Positions 36,501 through 46,180 of a stretch of 64,000 bases of DNA are shown here, piece after piece. Both the position numbers and the translations under genes were made by a program. The stretch's first letter is position 1; every line of letters begins with the position of its first letter. The notes beneath the pieces were generated by a model, which saw only the letters and a program-made list of their open reading frames with translations, ran no database searches and was not told where the DNA came from. Location: positions 17,363,877-17,427,876 of the forward strand of contig JAVLUZ010000157.1 in the NCBI GenBank assembly GCA_036768485.1, given 5' to 3'. The DNA is from Mermis nigrescens. Taxonomy: Eukaryota; Nematoda; Enoplea; Mermithida; Mermithidae.

Positions 36501-39500
36501 GCGTATCACATTTGGTTTCTGGTTTATTTTTAGATTTGAGATTAAGTCCAGACTCATAACCAGAACTTGGCAGAAAACAGGTTTAACTCTCCCATTTTTT
36601 TATTTTCTTGACTTTACAACCACCCAAAAAAGATAAATATTGATGTAAACAAACGCAATTAGCTGTGACGCGTACATCTTAGAAAGTACTTTATTTTTAT
36701 CCTAATCGACCTCGCCCGACTTCTTAACAGAGAAAGTGGCGAACAAAAAATGGACAAACACGTATTTTCCACTGTCCACCACATTGTAAACTTTAAAAAT
36801 CTGAACATAACGCCCCTTTGAGTGTAAATAAATTCGTGTGGCCCTTTGATTGTAGTAAGTTGGTATGTGCCAAACTTATGTTCCGCAAAATATTTGATAC
36901 GATTTACCAATCAAAATACGGAACAAAACTTGTTTTTTTCGCCCATTTTACACCTCTGATTTCGAACTTTACACCCCTATAAACAACTCCATGTTGAGTT
37001 TTTTGAACGCGGCTTGCTTCGACGCGTAGCTCTCATGAGTTAATTTTTTCTATTTTATTAAATCCATCCCACTATTAATAGAAAAAGTTGGCGGAGAAAT
37101 CTCGGACAAAATCTCTTTTTTTACTCATCCACTAGAGTGTAAAGTTTAAATCCCTGGTACTAATTGAGTATTGATTATATAAAAGTTTGGTGGTAAGCAC
37201 AAGATAGCCCTTGATCCGTAGTACATTTCTGTCAGAAAAATTTATTTCTTAAATCTATTAACCGGAGTTGTTGGCAGACATAAAATAGTCGAAAGTACAT
37301 GGTTTTACCAATAGATTTAATAAAATGAAAGAAGTTAGTACGCAGAAGGTTTGAACCCATTAATCTTTTTTAAACCCGCATGCGAGAACGGACGCGTGAG
37401 CCTCTGCGCCAACACGGCATATCGGCGGATTTTGATATTTAGTCAGTTATTGAAAAATATTTATCATTTTACTAAAGTTTAAGAATAGTGAATTCATGAT
37501 AATAAAAACAATTGTCTATTAGAGACGAGTCAAAACCTCTGAAATAAGAAAAACCTGATCAAACAATATGCAATACGGAGTTATATATCGGCATTAAAAA
37601 ATAGATGAATAATTCAAAGTTCACCTCAACAAACAGTGGCTGTAGAAAAGTTTAAAGGTCAGATTCATTATTCTGCCCTTACGTATTAAATCCATCTATT
37701 AAATTAAATCTATTAAATCCATGAATATTACGTAGAACATTTTAAAAAATTCATCATACACGACGCTCTAAGCGGAAAAAATTTTTTAGTGTAAAGTTAA
37801 AACCCGCACTAATAACGTAATATTGATTGTAAAGAAACAAAATAAATTTTGACGTGTAGCGCTTAGGACGAAGCTTATTTTAAAGGTAGTTACCACGTTT
37901 TGTCTTTTAAGTGGCGAATATGGCGGGGAAAAATATTTTTTTGTCCCAGACTCTTTACAATAAACCGCCTCTAACTTAAAAAATTTAACTTTTTAAAAAA
38001 AATAAAAAAATCTCCCCTAGATCTTAGATCAATTAGATCGCATAGAATGTAAAACTGAGTTAGATATGCTCGTGCACATGAATACAGTAAAAAAACCGTC
38101 TAATTTACACTTCTGTGTAAGAACTGATAAGTGTAAAGAGATTTTAAGACCAGATTCGTAACCTACTAATCAGGAAAAACATTTTTTTTAAATTGGCCCT
38201 CCGCTAATCATTTGATTTTTTGGTGTGAAGTTTACAAACTCACGACTGCCTCGGTATTGAGTTTAAAGAAAAAAGGTATGTAAGTTTTTTTATTATCTAC
38301 CGTTTAAAAAAACCGCACCTCCCAGATGTGTGCTGTTATAGCTGTGAGGGGGGGGGGGGCATATACTGGGGTACCCAAGTATATTATAGGTATCGCGCTA
38401 ACGCGCTACCTATGATTTTTGTTTGTCAATATATCACTTTTTGTTCTTGCGCTAATAAATTTTAATCTGTAATATAAAATGAAAATTGAAACAGCCACAA
38501 ATACATAACCTTTGATTTAAATATTTGTTACAAGACATTAAATTATTTGAGTTGAAAAAAATATTTCAAAGCGATAAAATTCGAGTGTAGAGGCGAGAGT
38601 ATGCAAAATATTTAAAAAATAATGTATAAATGTTGAGAATTAAAAATGATAAAAGGTGACAAGCGTTTAATAATAAATATAGACGTATATTTATCTAATA
38701 TTTTTGAATTTAGTAATAAATCGGAGCTTTCTTTTTTGTTTACCTATGTGAAAAACGCGTATTTCTTCAAAAAATTTATAAAAGCGATAGGCTTTATTTA
38801 CCTGTTAAAGGTGTAAACAAGCCCCCTTTCTTACAACAAGGTGAAGATAAGCGAAATAACTAAGTTCTGTATGTATTTTGTAGAGCAGAACTCAATTTAG
38901 TGAGAATTTGTTTCTAGTTTTTATTTACCTGATATGGGTTTAAAGGACTATTGCCCTACTCCTATTGAAAATAAATCGATCTGTTTGTACTCGTACGTGT
39001 TTTACTCACACAGTGGCTTAGGTAGTTCGAAGCCTATCTAACTCCCCCGCTGTAAAATCTGAAATGCTCTACCGCAAAAAATCGATAGACTCCCAGGGAT
39101 TAGATTTTTAGCGCTATTTTTGGTGATTTTACCCCATCGGACCCCCAAGAACTTGGCTAATGCCCTTATACGGTTATGCTAATATTATTCTTCTAATGTC
39201 TTGAGTTTTACTCAATTCATGATGATTGTCATTCCGACATATGTCTACTTTCCCTCTCTCAGCTATAAGATAACACATCTGAGAGATGCTATTAATTTAA
39301 GAAATAAATAATAAAAATTGTGTGGTAATTTTTTGTTCGTGTTTAAACTCTGCACCGATTGTGTAATGAGTGTGCAAAGTTTTGACGTAGCGTTATAACT
39401 TATACAACAAACATGTGACATTTTTTGCACGCCTTTTACACAACTCAGTGTGACTACTTCGTAGGATGTAATGGCACAGAATTGTAGAAGATAAAATACT

Positions 39501-42500
39501 CTAAATATGCTGTTTTTGTTTTTCGAATTTTGCTTTAGTCTTCGAGTGGGATTGCAAAGAAGGTGGAAACTTCGAGGTGAAGAGACACATTTCGTCCAAG
39601 ATTTTGACATGTTTATGTCAGCCTAATTTTTCGCCAAAACCTGTTTATGGAAAAGTGCTAAGGGCAAAGGGCCACACGAGGAACTTAGCCGCGTTTGTGT
39701 AAACTCAGTACATAGTTAGTTCTGGCGGTGTAAAGTTTACACTGAGGTAGTGGACGAAAAGGGCACGTTTTTACCTTATTTTAGTTTGTCGACCGTTCCG
39801 GTCATGAATCGGAGCGCGCTAAGTATTATAAAAATAAAGTACATCTCAAGCGTTACACATCGCACTTGGGCACATTTTTTCAAACTCAATAAAGAGTCAA
39901 TCCTAATGGTGTAAAGTTTAAACTGTAAGATACAAAAAACATGTTTTTGACCGTATTTTGTCTCTCAACAACTCCGGTTTAAAACTGGATTGTGCGAACC
40001 ATTCTAAAAAGAAGACGAATGTAAATGATTACATATAGTACCTGGTTGCGTTACTTTACACTTAATATTCATTTATTTGTAGAGGTGTAAAGGTCCAACT
40101 TTGTGGTGAAAAAACTGTTCTGGTAGGTTTGTGTCTGTCGTCTTAGTCCGATATGGTTGGGACATGATACTAATTATAAAAAACTAGTTGAGCTGCCCGG
40201 CGTTGCCCGGGCTGAGCATAGGCCTGATAGCTATATGGAATTGATATGTCTCTTGTATCTTTTATTTTTCAAGACTTTTGATGTTTTTGGGATATTTCTA
40301 AAAAAATTGTTGGTATAAACCACATTTTATTTTTGGATTTTTTAAAATGTCTTTTGTCAACCATTTTTTTGATTAAATCCATATTTTTGATGTTTCAAAA
40401 AAAATTTCCCTAATGTGGATGTTTCAGGATCCCGCCACTTAGAATATGTTTTTAAAAAAATCTTTAATCTTGATGTTTTAAAAAAAAAATCCATAATTTT
40501 GATGTTTCTTGGAAAAATCCATAATTTTGATGTTTTTTTTATTAATCCGTAATTTTGGTGTTTTTTTAAGAAATCCGTAATTTTGATGGGATTTTAAAAA
40601 ATCCATAATTTTGATGTTTTAAAAAAAATCCATAATTTTGATGTTTTTCAAAAAAATCCATGTTTTTTTTTAAAAAGAATCCATAATTTTGATGTTATTT
40701 TAAAAAATCCATAATTTTGATGTTTTTTTAAAAAAAAAATATATAATTTTGATGTTTTTTAAAAAAATCCATAATTTTGATGTTTCAAAAAATTTCCATA
40801 ATGTTGGTGTTTCATCGTGCCCTATCTTATAGCGTTGAGTATGCTATAGCATTGGGTACTTTATACCGTGTCATATCTTATAGCATTGGGTATGTTATAG
40901 CATTAGGTATCTTATAGCATTGGGTATGCTATACCGTATCCTATCTTGTAGCATTAGGTATGTTAGCATTGGGTATGTTATACAGTATCCTATCTCATAG
41001 CAATGGGTAAGGTACACCGTGTCCCATCTTGTAGCATTGGGTATCTTATATGTTATACCGTATCATCTAAGCATTAGGTATCTCATAGCATTGGATATGT
41101 TATACCATGTCCTATCTTATTGCATTGTGTATGTTATAGAATTGGATATATTATACCGTGTCCTATCTTATAGCATTGCATTGCTTATAGCATTGGTTAT
41201 GTTATACCGTGTCCTATTTAATAACATTGGGTATGTTATTGCGTTATTCGGTTAAACCCGCAATACTGAGGTTTTGTAATGGTAAACGTAGGAGGGCATC
41301 CTGCATAACACATTGGTGGGTGGGTGTAAAACGACTATGCTTACAACGTGGAGTTGACTAACCGTTGTTAACCGGTTTGGTACCTGAAAAATCGGCCATC
41401 TCCCAAAAACGCCTATACTTATTGCACAGGAAGATACGCCGCTTCACTACTGCATAGGGTGAACGGTTGTGATTGGTCGAATTTCAATGTCGCTACGGCT
41501 CCTTCCCCCATTGGACCGACCTCGGCCCAAAATATCAGCCCACCAAATTTCATTGGGCCGGAGCCAACCCGGCACAAACATACGAACATACATACAAACA
41601 AACAAACTTTCAAAAATATATAGTAGATGTATCAACATCGAGGATTGCGCATGCACTTAAGCGCGTTTAATTACGCCAAATATTGAGTCATTTTGGAGGC
41701 GTAAAAATTACACTGAAAATTTATTTTGCTTCCAGAGCATTGCGGAACGTGATATGTTTTTCCACATGTTCTCCGTTACGCCAGGATCACGAATCTGACT
41801 GTTAGTCTTTTCTACACCTATTAGATGTGTAAAGTTTTCACTATTGACTTATGGTTAAACTGAAAAGCTTACACTGAAAATTCATTGTGCTTTCAGAAAA
41901 TTGTAAAACACGAATTTTTTAAACTGTTCTCGTAATGTTGGGATTACCAATCTGACTATTAAATTCCTTTACACACAGTAGTTGTTTGAAGTTTACACTA
42001 AAACTTAAGTTTACTTATAGAGCGTTGAGGAAGCTTATTAATTTTTCAAACTGTTCGAAGTAACATCAGAATTACTGATCTGACTTTTAGTTTCCCTACA
42101 TCCAGTAGGTCTGTAAAGTTTACACTATTCATGTGTTGTTGATTTGTATATTTTACACTACAAATTTATTATATTTCCAGAGCGTTGCAAAACGTACATT
42201 TTTGTTCAAAACATGTTCCGCAATATTAGGATCACGAATTTGACTGTATCTTTTCATTACACCCATGAGTTGTGTAAACTTTACACTAAAAATTAGCTTC
42301 AGTTCCAGACTTTTTCAAGATATTCTATGTAACGTCAGGATTACGAATTTGAGAGTTTGAGTTTTTTAGATGCAGTAGTTGCGTGAAGTTTACGCTGGAA
42401 AAAAATAGATCTGTTTAAATATGATAATGTTGTCTCATTTAAAAAAGATATTGCTGATGTTCACAACATTATTGTTTTCCGCGTTTTTGGACTGCTGTCA

Positions 42501-45500
42501 TTACTGTGGCATGTTACCATATGTGTTTACTGGCTGATTCACTAAAATCATGCAAATAATAAGTAATTAATAGCAAAGAAACATGTTCCGATGTAATAAA
42601 AATATCGAATATACTCTGAATTGTGGATTATTAAAGACAAAAAAGGAGGGGACGAGGAGAAAATCCCCTTTGCGCGCAAAAAATCATGAGAATCTGCTAA
42701 AAATCAGATTTTTCTAAGCAACACAAAAATAGAAGTATATCCAGCGGCCTCTGAAAAAATGTAACCTTTTTTTGAATAATTTTCAATCCTTCTCATAAGA
42801 GTGTATAAACATAATCTAAGATGTATACTTTTTGTAGACTGCTCGCAACATGCAACTCTGACTTGCTTCGCATCATAATTAACTGAAAAATAACTGCAAT
42901 TGTACTCAATGCTGTTTTATTCTGTTGTCTTGAGCATTATAGCAAGCAAACCAGGCGTCAATTGATTAGTGCACACAATCGTTGCTGGCATGCAAGTGTA
43001 CCTACATGTAGACTGCTTCACATAAGTTTATGCGCTTCCTACTTTATTAAACCAACAATGCCTTTGATTGTCTTGAATGCATCGATGTTTGCTACTTCGT
43101 TCAACTGGCTTACGAAGTGGGTCCTACTTTACACCATCTACTTTCTCATGGCTATGCATACCTTACTTGATATTTTTTCAACCGTTTTGTTTGGTTCAAT
43201 GAATAATTTCAAGCTGTAGGCTGCGGAATATACTTCGATTTTTTGCGTCGTTTAGAGGAAGTCTGATTTTTAACAGATTTTGTGATTTAAGGCATATGCA
43301 TAGGTAGCTTTTTTCTAGTCCCTCCTTTCAAATCCCTAATAATCCATTATCCAAAGTATGTTCGTCTTTTTTGCTCCTTCGGAGCATTTTTCTTCGATAG
43401 TAATAAATTTAAAAACAATAAGATCATAAAGCAACGAAGGTCTCATACGTTAAATTCCCCCAGTAATTTTGATATGAGCTGCGCTGCAGTAACCTAATTT
43501 TACATGTATACCTTGCTCATAGACAACTTTTGCATACTGTTTCAATTAGATACGACATGAGCAAAATATCAGTAATCTTTATTCACTGAGTTTTGATAAT
43601 AATCACAGGGAGGAAGGTTCACATACGATTCCAACAAAGTCGGCAGTTTTTTGATATTTTATTTTAATTTTATTTTGTTGTTGTTATTTGAGCCGTTTCA
43701 ACATTCGCCGTGTTGTGGCAAACGGTCATTCGTCGACTGGACGCATTGGACGCTAATAACTACACGTTGCGCGACCGGTTCGACAAGCGGCTGACCGTGG
43801 CAATGACCCGGCTTATGTTGGTCAGCTGCCTGGTTCACGCCCTTTGCTGGTCGTCAATTTTGGTCGTTTCGGCCCTGGCGGCTTTTTGTCGACCGGCGGG
43901 TCGAGTTTGGTCAACACGGACCAAAGGCCTACCGTCGCCTATCTCATCGCCGTGCAATACCTTTTCTACGGCTTATGCCTCGTCCACATGATCGCTCATC
44001 CGACGCTATTCATGGCGTTTTGCGAGCCATCCCAGTAAAATGAGCAGGGATAAACAAAATTGATTTTCTTTAGAGATTTTAAGGACAAAAAGTCGGCCTA
44101 CGATTGCTCTGTACGTGGCCTTGTGTGCAGACAGGCACGTGGGGAGGAAAGGGGCTCATTCAGACCGTACGTGATACGGGGGAAATGTTTCACACCCGAG
44201 AAATATTTCCACAAAATCCGCCCCTCCAGAATCTTTTCACCCCCTACAATCGCGATTTCTCATAAGTTTCTCGAAAATACGTAGGAAAGGTGCTGTTTTA
44301 TGTTTTCAGCTAAGCTCAAGAATGTCGAATTTTCGATCCTTCACTCTCTAGAAACAGAACAAAAATCAAAAGAAACGCCGTAAAACATTGTTTTGACGTG
44401 CATCCGCTATTTTTGATTTAAAAAGGCACTTAAAATTTTCATTCCTCAAATAACAAGAATGAGATTTTACGGAAACATAAAGCGAATGAAAGTTAAGAAT
44501 TGATAAAAATAGAAATTTCCCTCCGAAAGTGCCTGAAATTGATTAGAGACTAAGGAATAACATATTTGTACGCCATTTTAGTACTCATATTAGTTTTTGA
44601 AGTCTTTTTGTCCTAAAAAAGCTCAAAATCTGACCTTATGTTAAGGCAAAGTCACTAGATTGATTATGCTGTGCATCTTCAGTCTGACGTGTACTTTAAG
44701 GGGGTAAGTCTGGACTCCCACAGGCTGATAAAACCTTCGCATAATTCGCAATACCGAAATTTACAACAAGAACAAAAGAAAACTTTCCACAACTACCTAT
44801 GACAAATTTTCTTTTAGGACAAATGACCTTTTATACGCCTTCATTATGCCAAGCTCGAAGAGATTGGTTTAATCAAAGAGTTTTATTGTCAATTTCCTTA
44901 CCCCTTGCACATATTTTCGCAACTAATCAATGAATAAACGGAAGGTTTTCAATAAAACAAAATTAATGATTCTATCGAAGAATTGTGGTTTCTAATACGT
45001 AGAACTTTTACAAAAACAGTGTTTTTTTAAAATCAATTATAAAAGTTATTTTCATTATTTTCCGTACTTTTCTCCAGAAAATACTCCAGTTTAGCAAAAG
45101 CTCAGCGAATACTCTAAAAATCATTTAATTTTTCGGGGCTGTATATTCGTGCATTTGTTTTACTTATTGCTTCTCGTGATGATATTTAGCCGTTTCGTTA
45201 TTTCGATTGCTGAAATCACCAGGAAGGCTGAGTCTACTGTGAAGGAGCGTATGAATGAATAGAAATTAAAAAAACTTCGTATGAATATAAATTGTATCGA
45301 TTTCCGCGGGGTTTTTAGGCTCAGGGTATGTAAACACCACCTCCTAAAGCCCATGTGTGCCCTAACCCCTACACGGTGCCAATGTATGAACTTGCCCAGC
45401 TTTAGTAAATTTCGTTTGACTCAGTCGTGCGCGCAACAGAAGCCCAGGTAATTTTTATTTTAGTCGATATATTTCATTATTTAAAAAACAAAAAGAATGA

Positions 45501-45848
45501 CTAATACGAGTAAAAGTAGAAATCTATTCTTAGTTGTTTTGAGTTTTCTAAGGTTTCAGCTTTTGATTACCTCGTCTGTCCGAGGCAGTTTTTGGCGCTT
45601 TTTATGCTCCATTTTTTTTATTTAGATATCATCTGGTGCGCCTGTTTCCATGGCTGGCGGGATTGTTCCCGAAATTCCGGCGGCCCCCCGCCCTCGACCC
45701 TAGTGACGCCGGCCAGTGCGCTAAGCAGCATTTCGAAAGAATCGAAGAAATTTGGGAATCGAAGTGGGACACTAAACGCAAGAATGGTTCGCATTGCCGC
45801 AAAAAATCGAGCCAAGAAATCGCTGGCATGCTCCTAATGGCCGACTAA
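30310..45848 (+). CDS. Sra/Srab-like seven-transmembrane chemoreceptor gene, six-exon model with one frameshift
   Basis: This is probably a nematode-type chemosensory GPCR, a plasma-membrane receptor of sensory neurons; the ligand is unknown. The exons are 30310-30583, 34486-34834, 34947-34987, 43693-44034, 44074-44110 and 45717-45848. Intron phases are mutually consistent and the total is 1175 nt, which becomes 392 codons if one T is missing from the T5 run at 43883-43887. The protein shows TM1 and TM2 (exon 1), TM3 ending in AERFYALRHMSEYGS and TM4 (exon 2), TM5 built across exons 3 and 4, TM6 and TM7 (exon 4), and a charged C-tail with QHFERIEEIW. The ER-x2-A ... Y-E/G pattern after TM3 and the terminal HF-x5-W pattern recall the Sra/Srab/Sre families; assignment within them is uncertain. 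The length is slightly above the usual 330-370 residues. The frameshift means it is either a young pseudogene or carries an assembly error. The exon 5/6 junction is the least certain part. Confidence 0.72.
30619..30876 (+). mobile_element. hAT-type MITE B4 in receptor intron 1
   Basis: Ends cataggtggacggc and (reverse complement) catacctgggcgtgg. An exact 8 bp duplication gtaatcag flanks it at 30611-30618 and 30877-30884. It starts only 35 bp past the exon 1 donor. Frames of 67-130 codons that run into it come from the repeat. Confidence 0.95.
30885..32983. other. Intron 1 interior, nothing recognised
   Basis: AT-rich intronic sequence without a recognised repeat family member or exon. Confidence 0.5.
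32984..33292. repeat. C-rich minisatellite in receptor intron 1 (~17 bp units)
   Basis: About eighteen units of cccaacagccccaccgt and the variant cccaacagcccaccagt, decaying towards the right end (tccagcagtcctaccgt). Strong strand asymmetry (C/A against G/T) makes it open in several frames, giving low-complexity products such as Pro-Asn-Ser-Pro-Thr or Gly-Leu-Leu repeats. These are not genes because the array lies inside an intron and all frames stay open. Confidence 0.92.
33669..33923 (-). mobile_element. hAT-type MITE B5 in receptor intron 1
   Basis: Reverse orientation. The left end is cacacaggcgtggggg and the right end gctgcccactatg. An exact 8 bp duplication gtctagac, itself palindromic, flanks it (33661-33668, 33924-33931). 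The forward and reverse frames of 78-81 codons here belong to the repeat. Confidence 0.95.
33932..34485. other. Intron 1, 3' part
   Basis: No family repeat was seen. A slightly GC-richer patch near 34230-34400 has no exon-like reading frame on the + strand; the 70-codon reverse frame has no recognisable motif. Confidence 0.45.
34486..34834 (+). CDS. Receptor exon 2 (TM3, TM4, extracellular loop 2)
   Basis: The acceptor is ...tcgtgaaag at 34485. Its first two bases complete a Gly codon started in exon 1. It encodes NPCILAESTFVCKLHES, TM3 (FILFKLPVLATILSLAAERF), a YALRHMSEYGS intracellular motif, TM4 (VALLIISAGWAFSLICTTWL) and an extracellular loop with an NTS glycosylation site and a cysteine. 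It ends at the donor gttagt (34835), phase 2. Base composition is clearly more GC-rich than the flanking introns, as in exons 4 and 6. Confidence 0.8.
34947..34987 (+). CDS. Receptor exon 3 (41 nt micro-exon, start of TM5)
   Basis: A strong acceptor, tcgatcgatttcag, ends at 34946. The exon completes a Lys codon and encodes DFKEDIRFSSILF plus one base. Its donor gtttag (34988) is weak. It is supported because its length (2 modulo 3) is exactly what is needed to join exon 2 (phase 2) to exon 4 (phase 1), and because joining it to the start of exon 4 gives a convincing TM5. Without it the protein would lack most of TM5. Confidence 0.6.
35848..35995 (-). mobile_element. Core F fragment in receptor intron 3
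   Basis: Only the outer terminal repeat (cagcaaagaaaaatgctccg) is joined to a short piece of interior (gatacgaagctagtcagcgt). The rest of F is deleted. Arm A copy 4 follows immediately in reverse orientation, so the unit still has the usual F-then-A order. Confidence 0.7.
35996..38424 (-). mobile_element. Arm A copy 4, reverse, in receptor intron 3
   Basis: It runs from the inner end (ccacaataatgacagcagtc) to the outer palindrome (ggtatcgcgctaacgcgctacctatgat, ending about 38418). It includes the accgcacctcccagatgtgt block near 38312 and a G10 run near 38350. A tRNA-like segment sits at 37340-37414. It is most similar to arm copy 10 (for example 36700-36960 against 61000-61260), forming a subfamily. 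Confidence 0.8.
37335..37414 (-). repeat. tRNA-like (SINE head) segment in arm copy 4
   Basis: Read on the reverse strand: an A-box-like tggcgcagagg (37401-37411) is followed by a cgttctcgcatgcggg stem region and a B-box-like ggttcaaacc (37348-37357). This is the layout of a tRNA with a long variable arm, but the acceptor stem does not pair, so it is a tRNA-derived SINE head or tRNA pseudogene and not a functional tRNA. Confidence 0.65.
38425..39235. other. Spacer between two opposed arm units, receptor intron 3
   Basis: No exon or family member was recognised. A GC-richer remnant at about 39010-39170 (contains gatagactcccagggattag) may be an old transposon piece. Confidence 0.45.
40370..40810 (+). 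repeat. AT-rich minisatellite inside E1
   Basis: About fourteen units of aaaaaatccataattttgat followed by gtttttt, with a period near 28 bp and length variation in the A and T runs. Confidence 0.85.
40815..41235 (+). repeat. CTATCTTATAGCATT minisatellite inside E1
   Basis: Diverged units built from cctatcttatagcattgggt and atgttataccgtg, period roughly 35-60 bp with irregular deletions. Confidence 0.85.
42571..43400 (+). mobile_element. Core F copy 4, near complete, in receptor intron 3
   Basis: The left repeat is tagcaaagaaacatgttccg and the right repeat ends ctccttcggagcatttttcttcgatag. Paired subterminal blocks (aagtatatccagcggcctct near 42732 against ggctgcggaatatacttcga near 43219) extend the inverted repeat to about 150 bp. 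The interior has cattatagcaagcaaaccag, gcgtcaattgattagtgcac and cttgaatgcatcgatgtttg. It lies only 292 bp upstream of exon 4. The 85-codon frame at 42962-43219 is conserved by homology among copies but not as protein. Confidence 0.88.
43693..44034 (+). CDS. Receptor exon 4 (end of TM5, TM6, TM7; frameshift inside)
   Basis: The acceptor is ...ttatttgag at 43692. The first frame encodes VSTFAVLWQTVIRRLDAL, a basic intracellular loop with RDRFDKR, and TM6 (LMLVSCLVHALCWSSILVVSALAAF). TM7 (VAYLIAVQYLFYGLCLVHMIAHP) lies in another frame. The change falls at the T5 run 43883-43887 in the loop between TM6 and TM7. One additional T would join them, so a single-base deletion, either real or an assembly error, explains the break. 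It ends at the donor gtaaaa (44035), phase 2. Confidence 0.75.
44074..44110 (+). CDS. Receptor exon 5 (37 nt, cytoplasmic tail)
   Basis: It lies between the acceptor gattttctttag (44073) and the strong donor gtacgt (44111). It completes a Gln codon and encodes DFKDKKSAYDCS, a polar charged continuation after TM7. The intron before it is only 39 bp (44035-44073), short even for a nematode, so the splice assignment deserves a transcript check. Confidence 0.55.
44111..45716. other. Receptor intron 5
   Basis: No exon was found that would resolve the exon 5/6 phase question. The start carries a transposon-like patch (caggcacgtggggagg near 44142; cgccccctcc-like segments to 44240). A possible matching end (cccatgtgtgccctaacccc) lies near 45350, so a ~1.2 kb hAT-like remnant is conceivable but unproven. 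Confidence 0.4.
45717..45848 (+). CDS. Receptor last exon (C-terminal tail and stop)
   Basis: The frame encodes CAKQHFERIEEIWESKWD followed by a basic region and GMLLMAD, ending at TAA 45846-45848. The HF-x5-W arrangement resembles the tail of Sra-superfamily receptors. The start at 45717 (acceptor gacgccggccag) keeps phase 0 with exon 5. A stronger-looking acceptor (tttttttatttag, ending 45625) would extend the exon upstream with 30 extra residues (YHLVRLFPWLAG...), but this needs an incoming phase 2 exon that I did not find. Confidence 0.55.
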   Translation, partial: CAKQHFERIEEIWESKWDTKRKNGSHCRKKSSQEIAGMLLMAD

Positions 45849-45878
45849 TAATAGCAAATGAGACTTGACCATAGTTGC

Positions 45879-46180
45879 ACACACCGGTGGGCGTGGGAGA
45901 GAGGTTGGGGGTATGCATCCCCCAGAAACCAAAACACCCTCCCCCAAGGAACCAAAATACCTCTCCCCAGATTTCAATTTTTGTATCTTTTTGTTTTTTT
46001 CGCAATTTTGTGATGCCAAAATGTATAGTGCTCAACGAGAAACGTTGAAAAATGAAGTTTTTTCGCCATACCACCATTTTCCGTTTTCGGCCTTTATTTT
46101 GCCTCATTTTACTCACAAAATTTTCCATTTTTCTATTCTGGATGGTCAGGGGATCCCCTAAACCACCAACGTGCATGTCT
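45879..46180 (-). mobile_element. Diverged MITE B6 just 3' of the receptor stop codon
   Basis: It begins cacaccggtgggcgtgggag 31 bp after the TAA and shares the B blocks (cccccagaaaccaaa, gaaattttt-like segments, aacgagaaacgttgaaaaat near 46035). The right end is replaced by unrelated sequence after about 46090, and no target duplication was found. If the transcript extends past the stop, B6 forms its 3' UTR. The 143-codon reverse frame across it is repeat-derived. Confidence 0.7.

Larger units (their letters stand above)
40183..41628 (+). mobile_element. Element E copy 1, with two internal minisatellites
   Basis: It begins actagttgagctgcccggcg followed by ttgcccgggctgag, a GC hairpin. It ends aaacatacgaacatacatac ... 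atatatagtagat, a tail recalling the 3' ends of some invertebrate retroelements. The interior has an ATTTTGATGTTTTT-type array (40370-40810), then a CCTATCTTATAGCATTGGGTA-type array (40815-41235), and finally a unique GC-rich segment with ccattggaccgacctcggcc. The same order occurs in E2. Frames of 63-78 codons are spurious. The element class is unknown; no reverse transcriptase is present. Confidence 0.8.
39236..42570 (+). mobile_element. Arm A copy 5, forward, in receptor intron 3 (interrupted by E1)
   Basis: The outer palindrome is lost. Homology starts at the cagctataagataacacatctg block near 39260 and continues through gtgtaaagtttacac (39728-39742). E1 occupies 40183-41628. The subrepeat array follows, with anchors near 41950, 42070 and 42330. 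The inner end, tggactgctgtcattactgt, is near 42489. Core F copy 4 follows at 42571. The 115-codon reverse frame near 39263-39610 is repeat sequence. Confidence 0.8.

Noticed and set aside
37335..37414. Functional tRNA gene
   Set aside because: A and B boxes are present but the acceptor stem does not pair; called a SINE head or pseudogene instead.
44142..45357. A 1.2 kb hAT-like element in receptor intron 5
   Set aside because: The putative ends (caggcacgtgggg and the reverse of cccatgtgtgccc) match only loosely and no 8 bp duplication was found.
45626..45716. Upstream extension of the last receptor exon from the strong tttttttatttag acceptor
   Set aside because: It needs an incoming phase 2 exon, while exon 5 ends in phase 0; left as an alternative pending transcript evidence.
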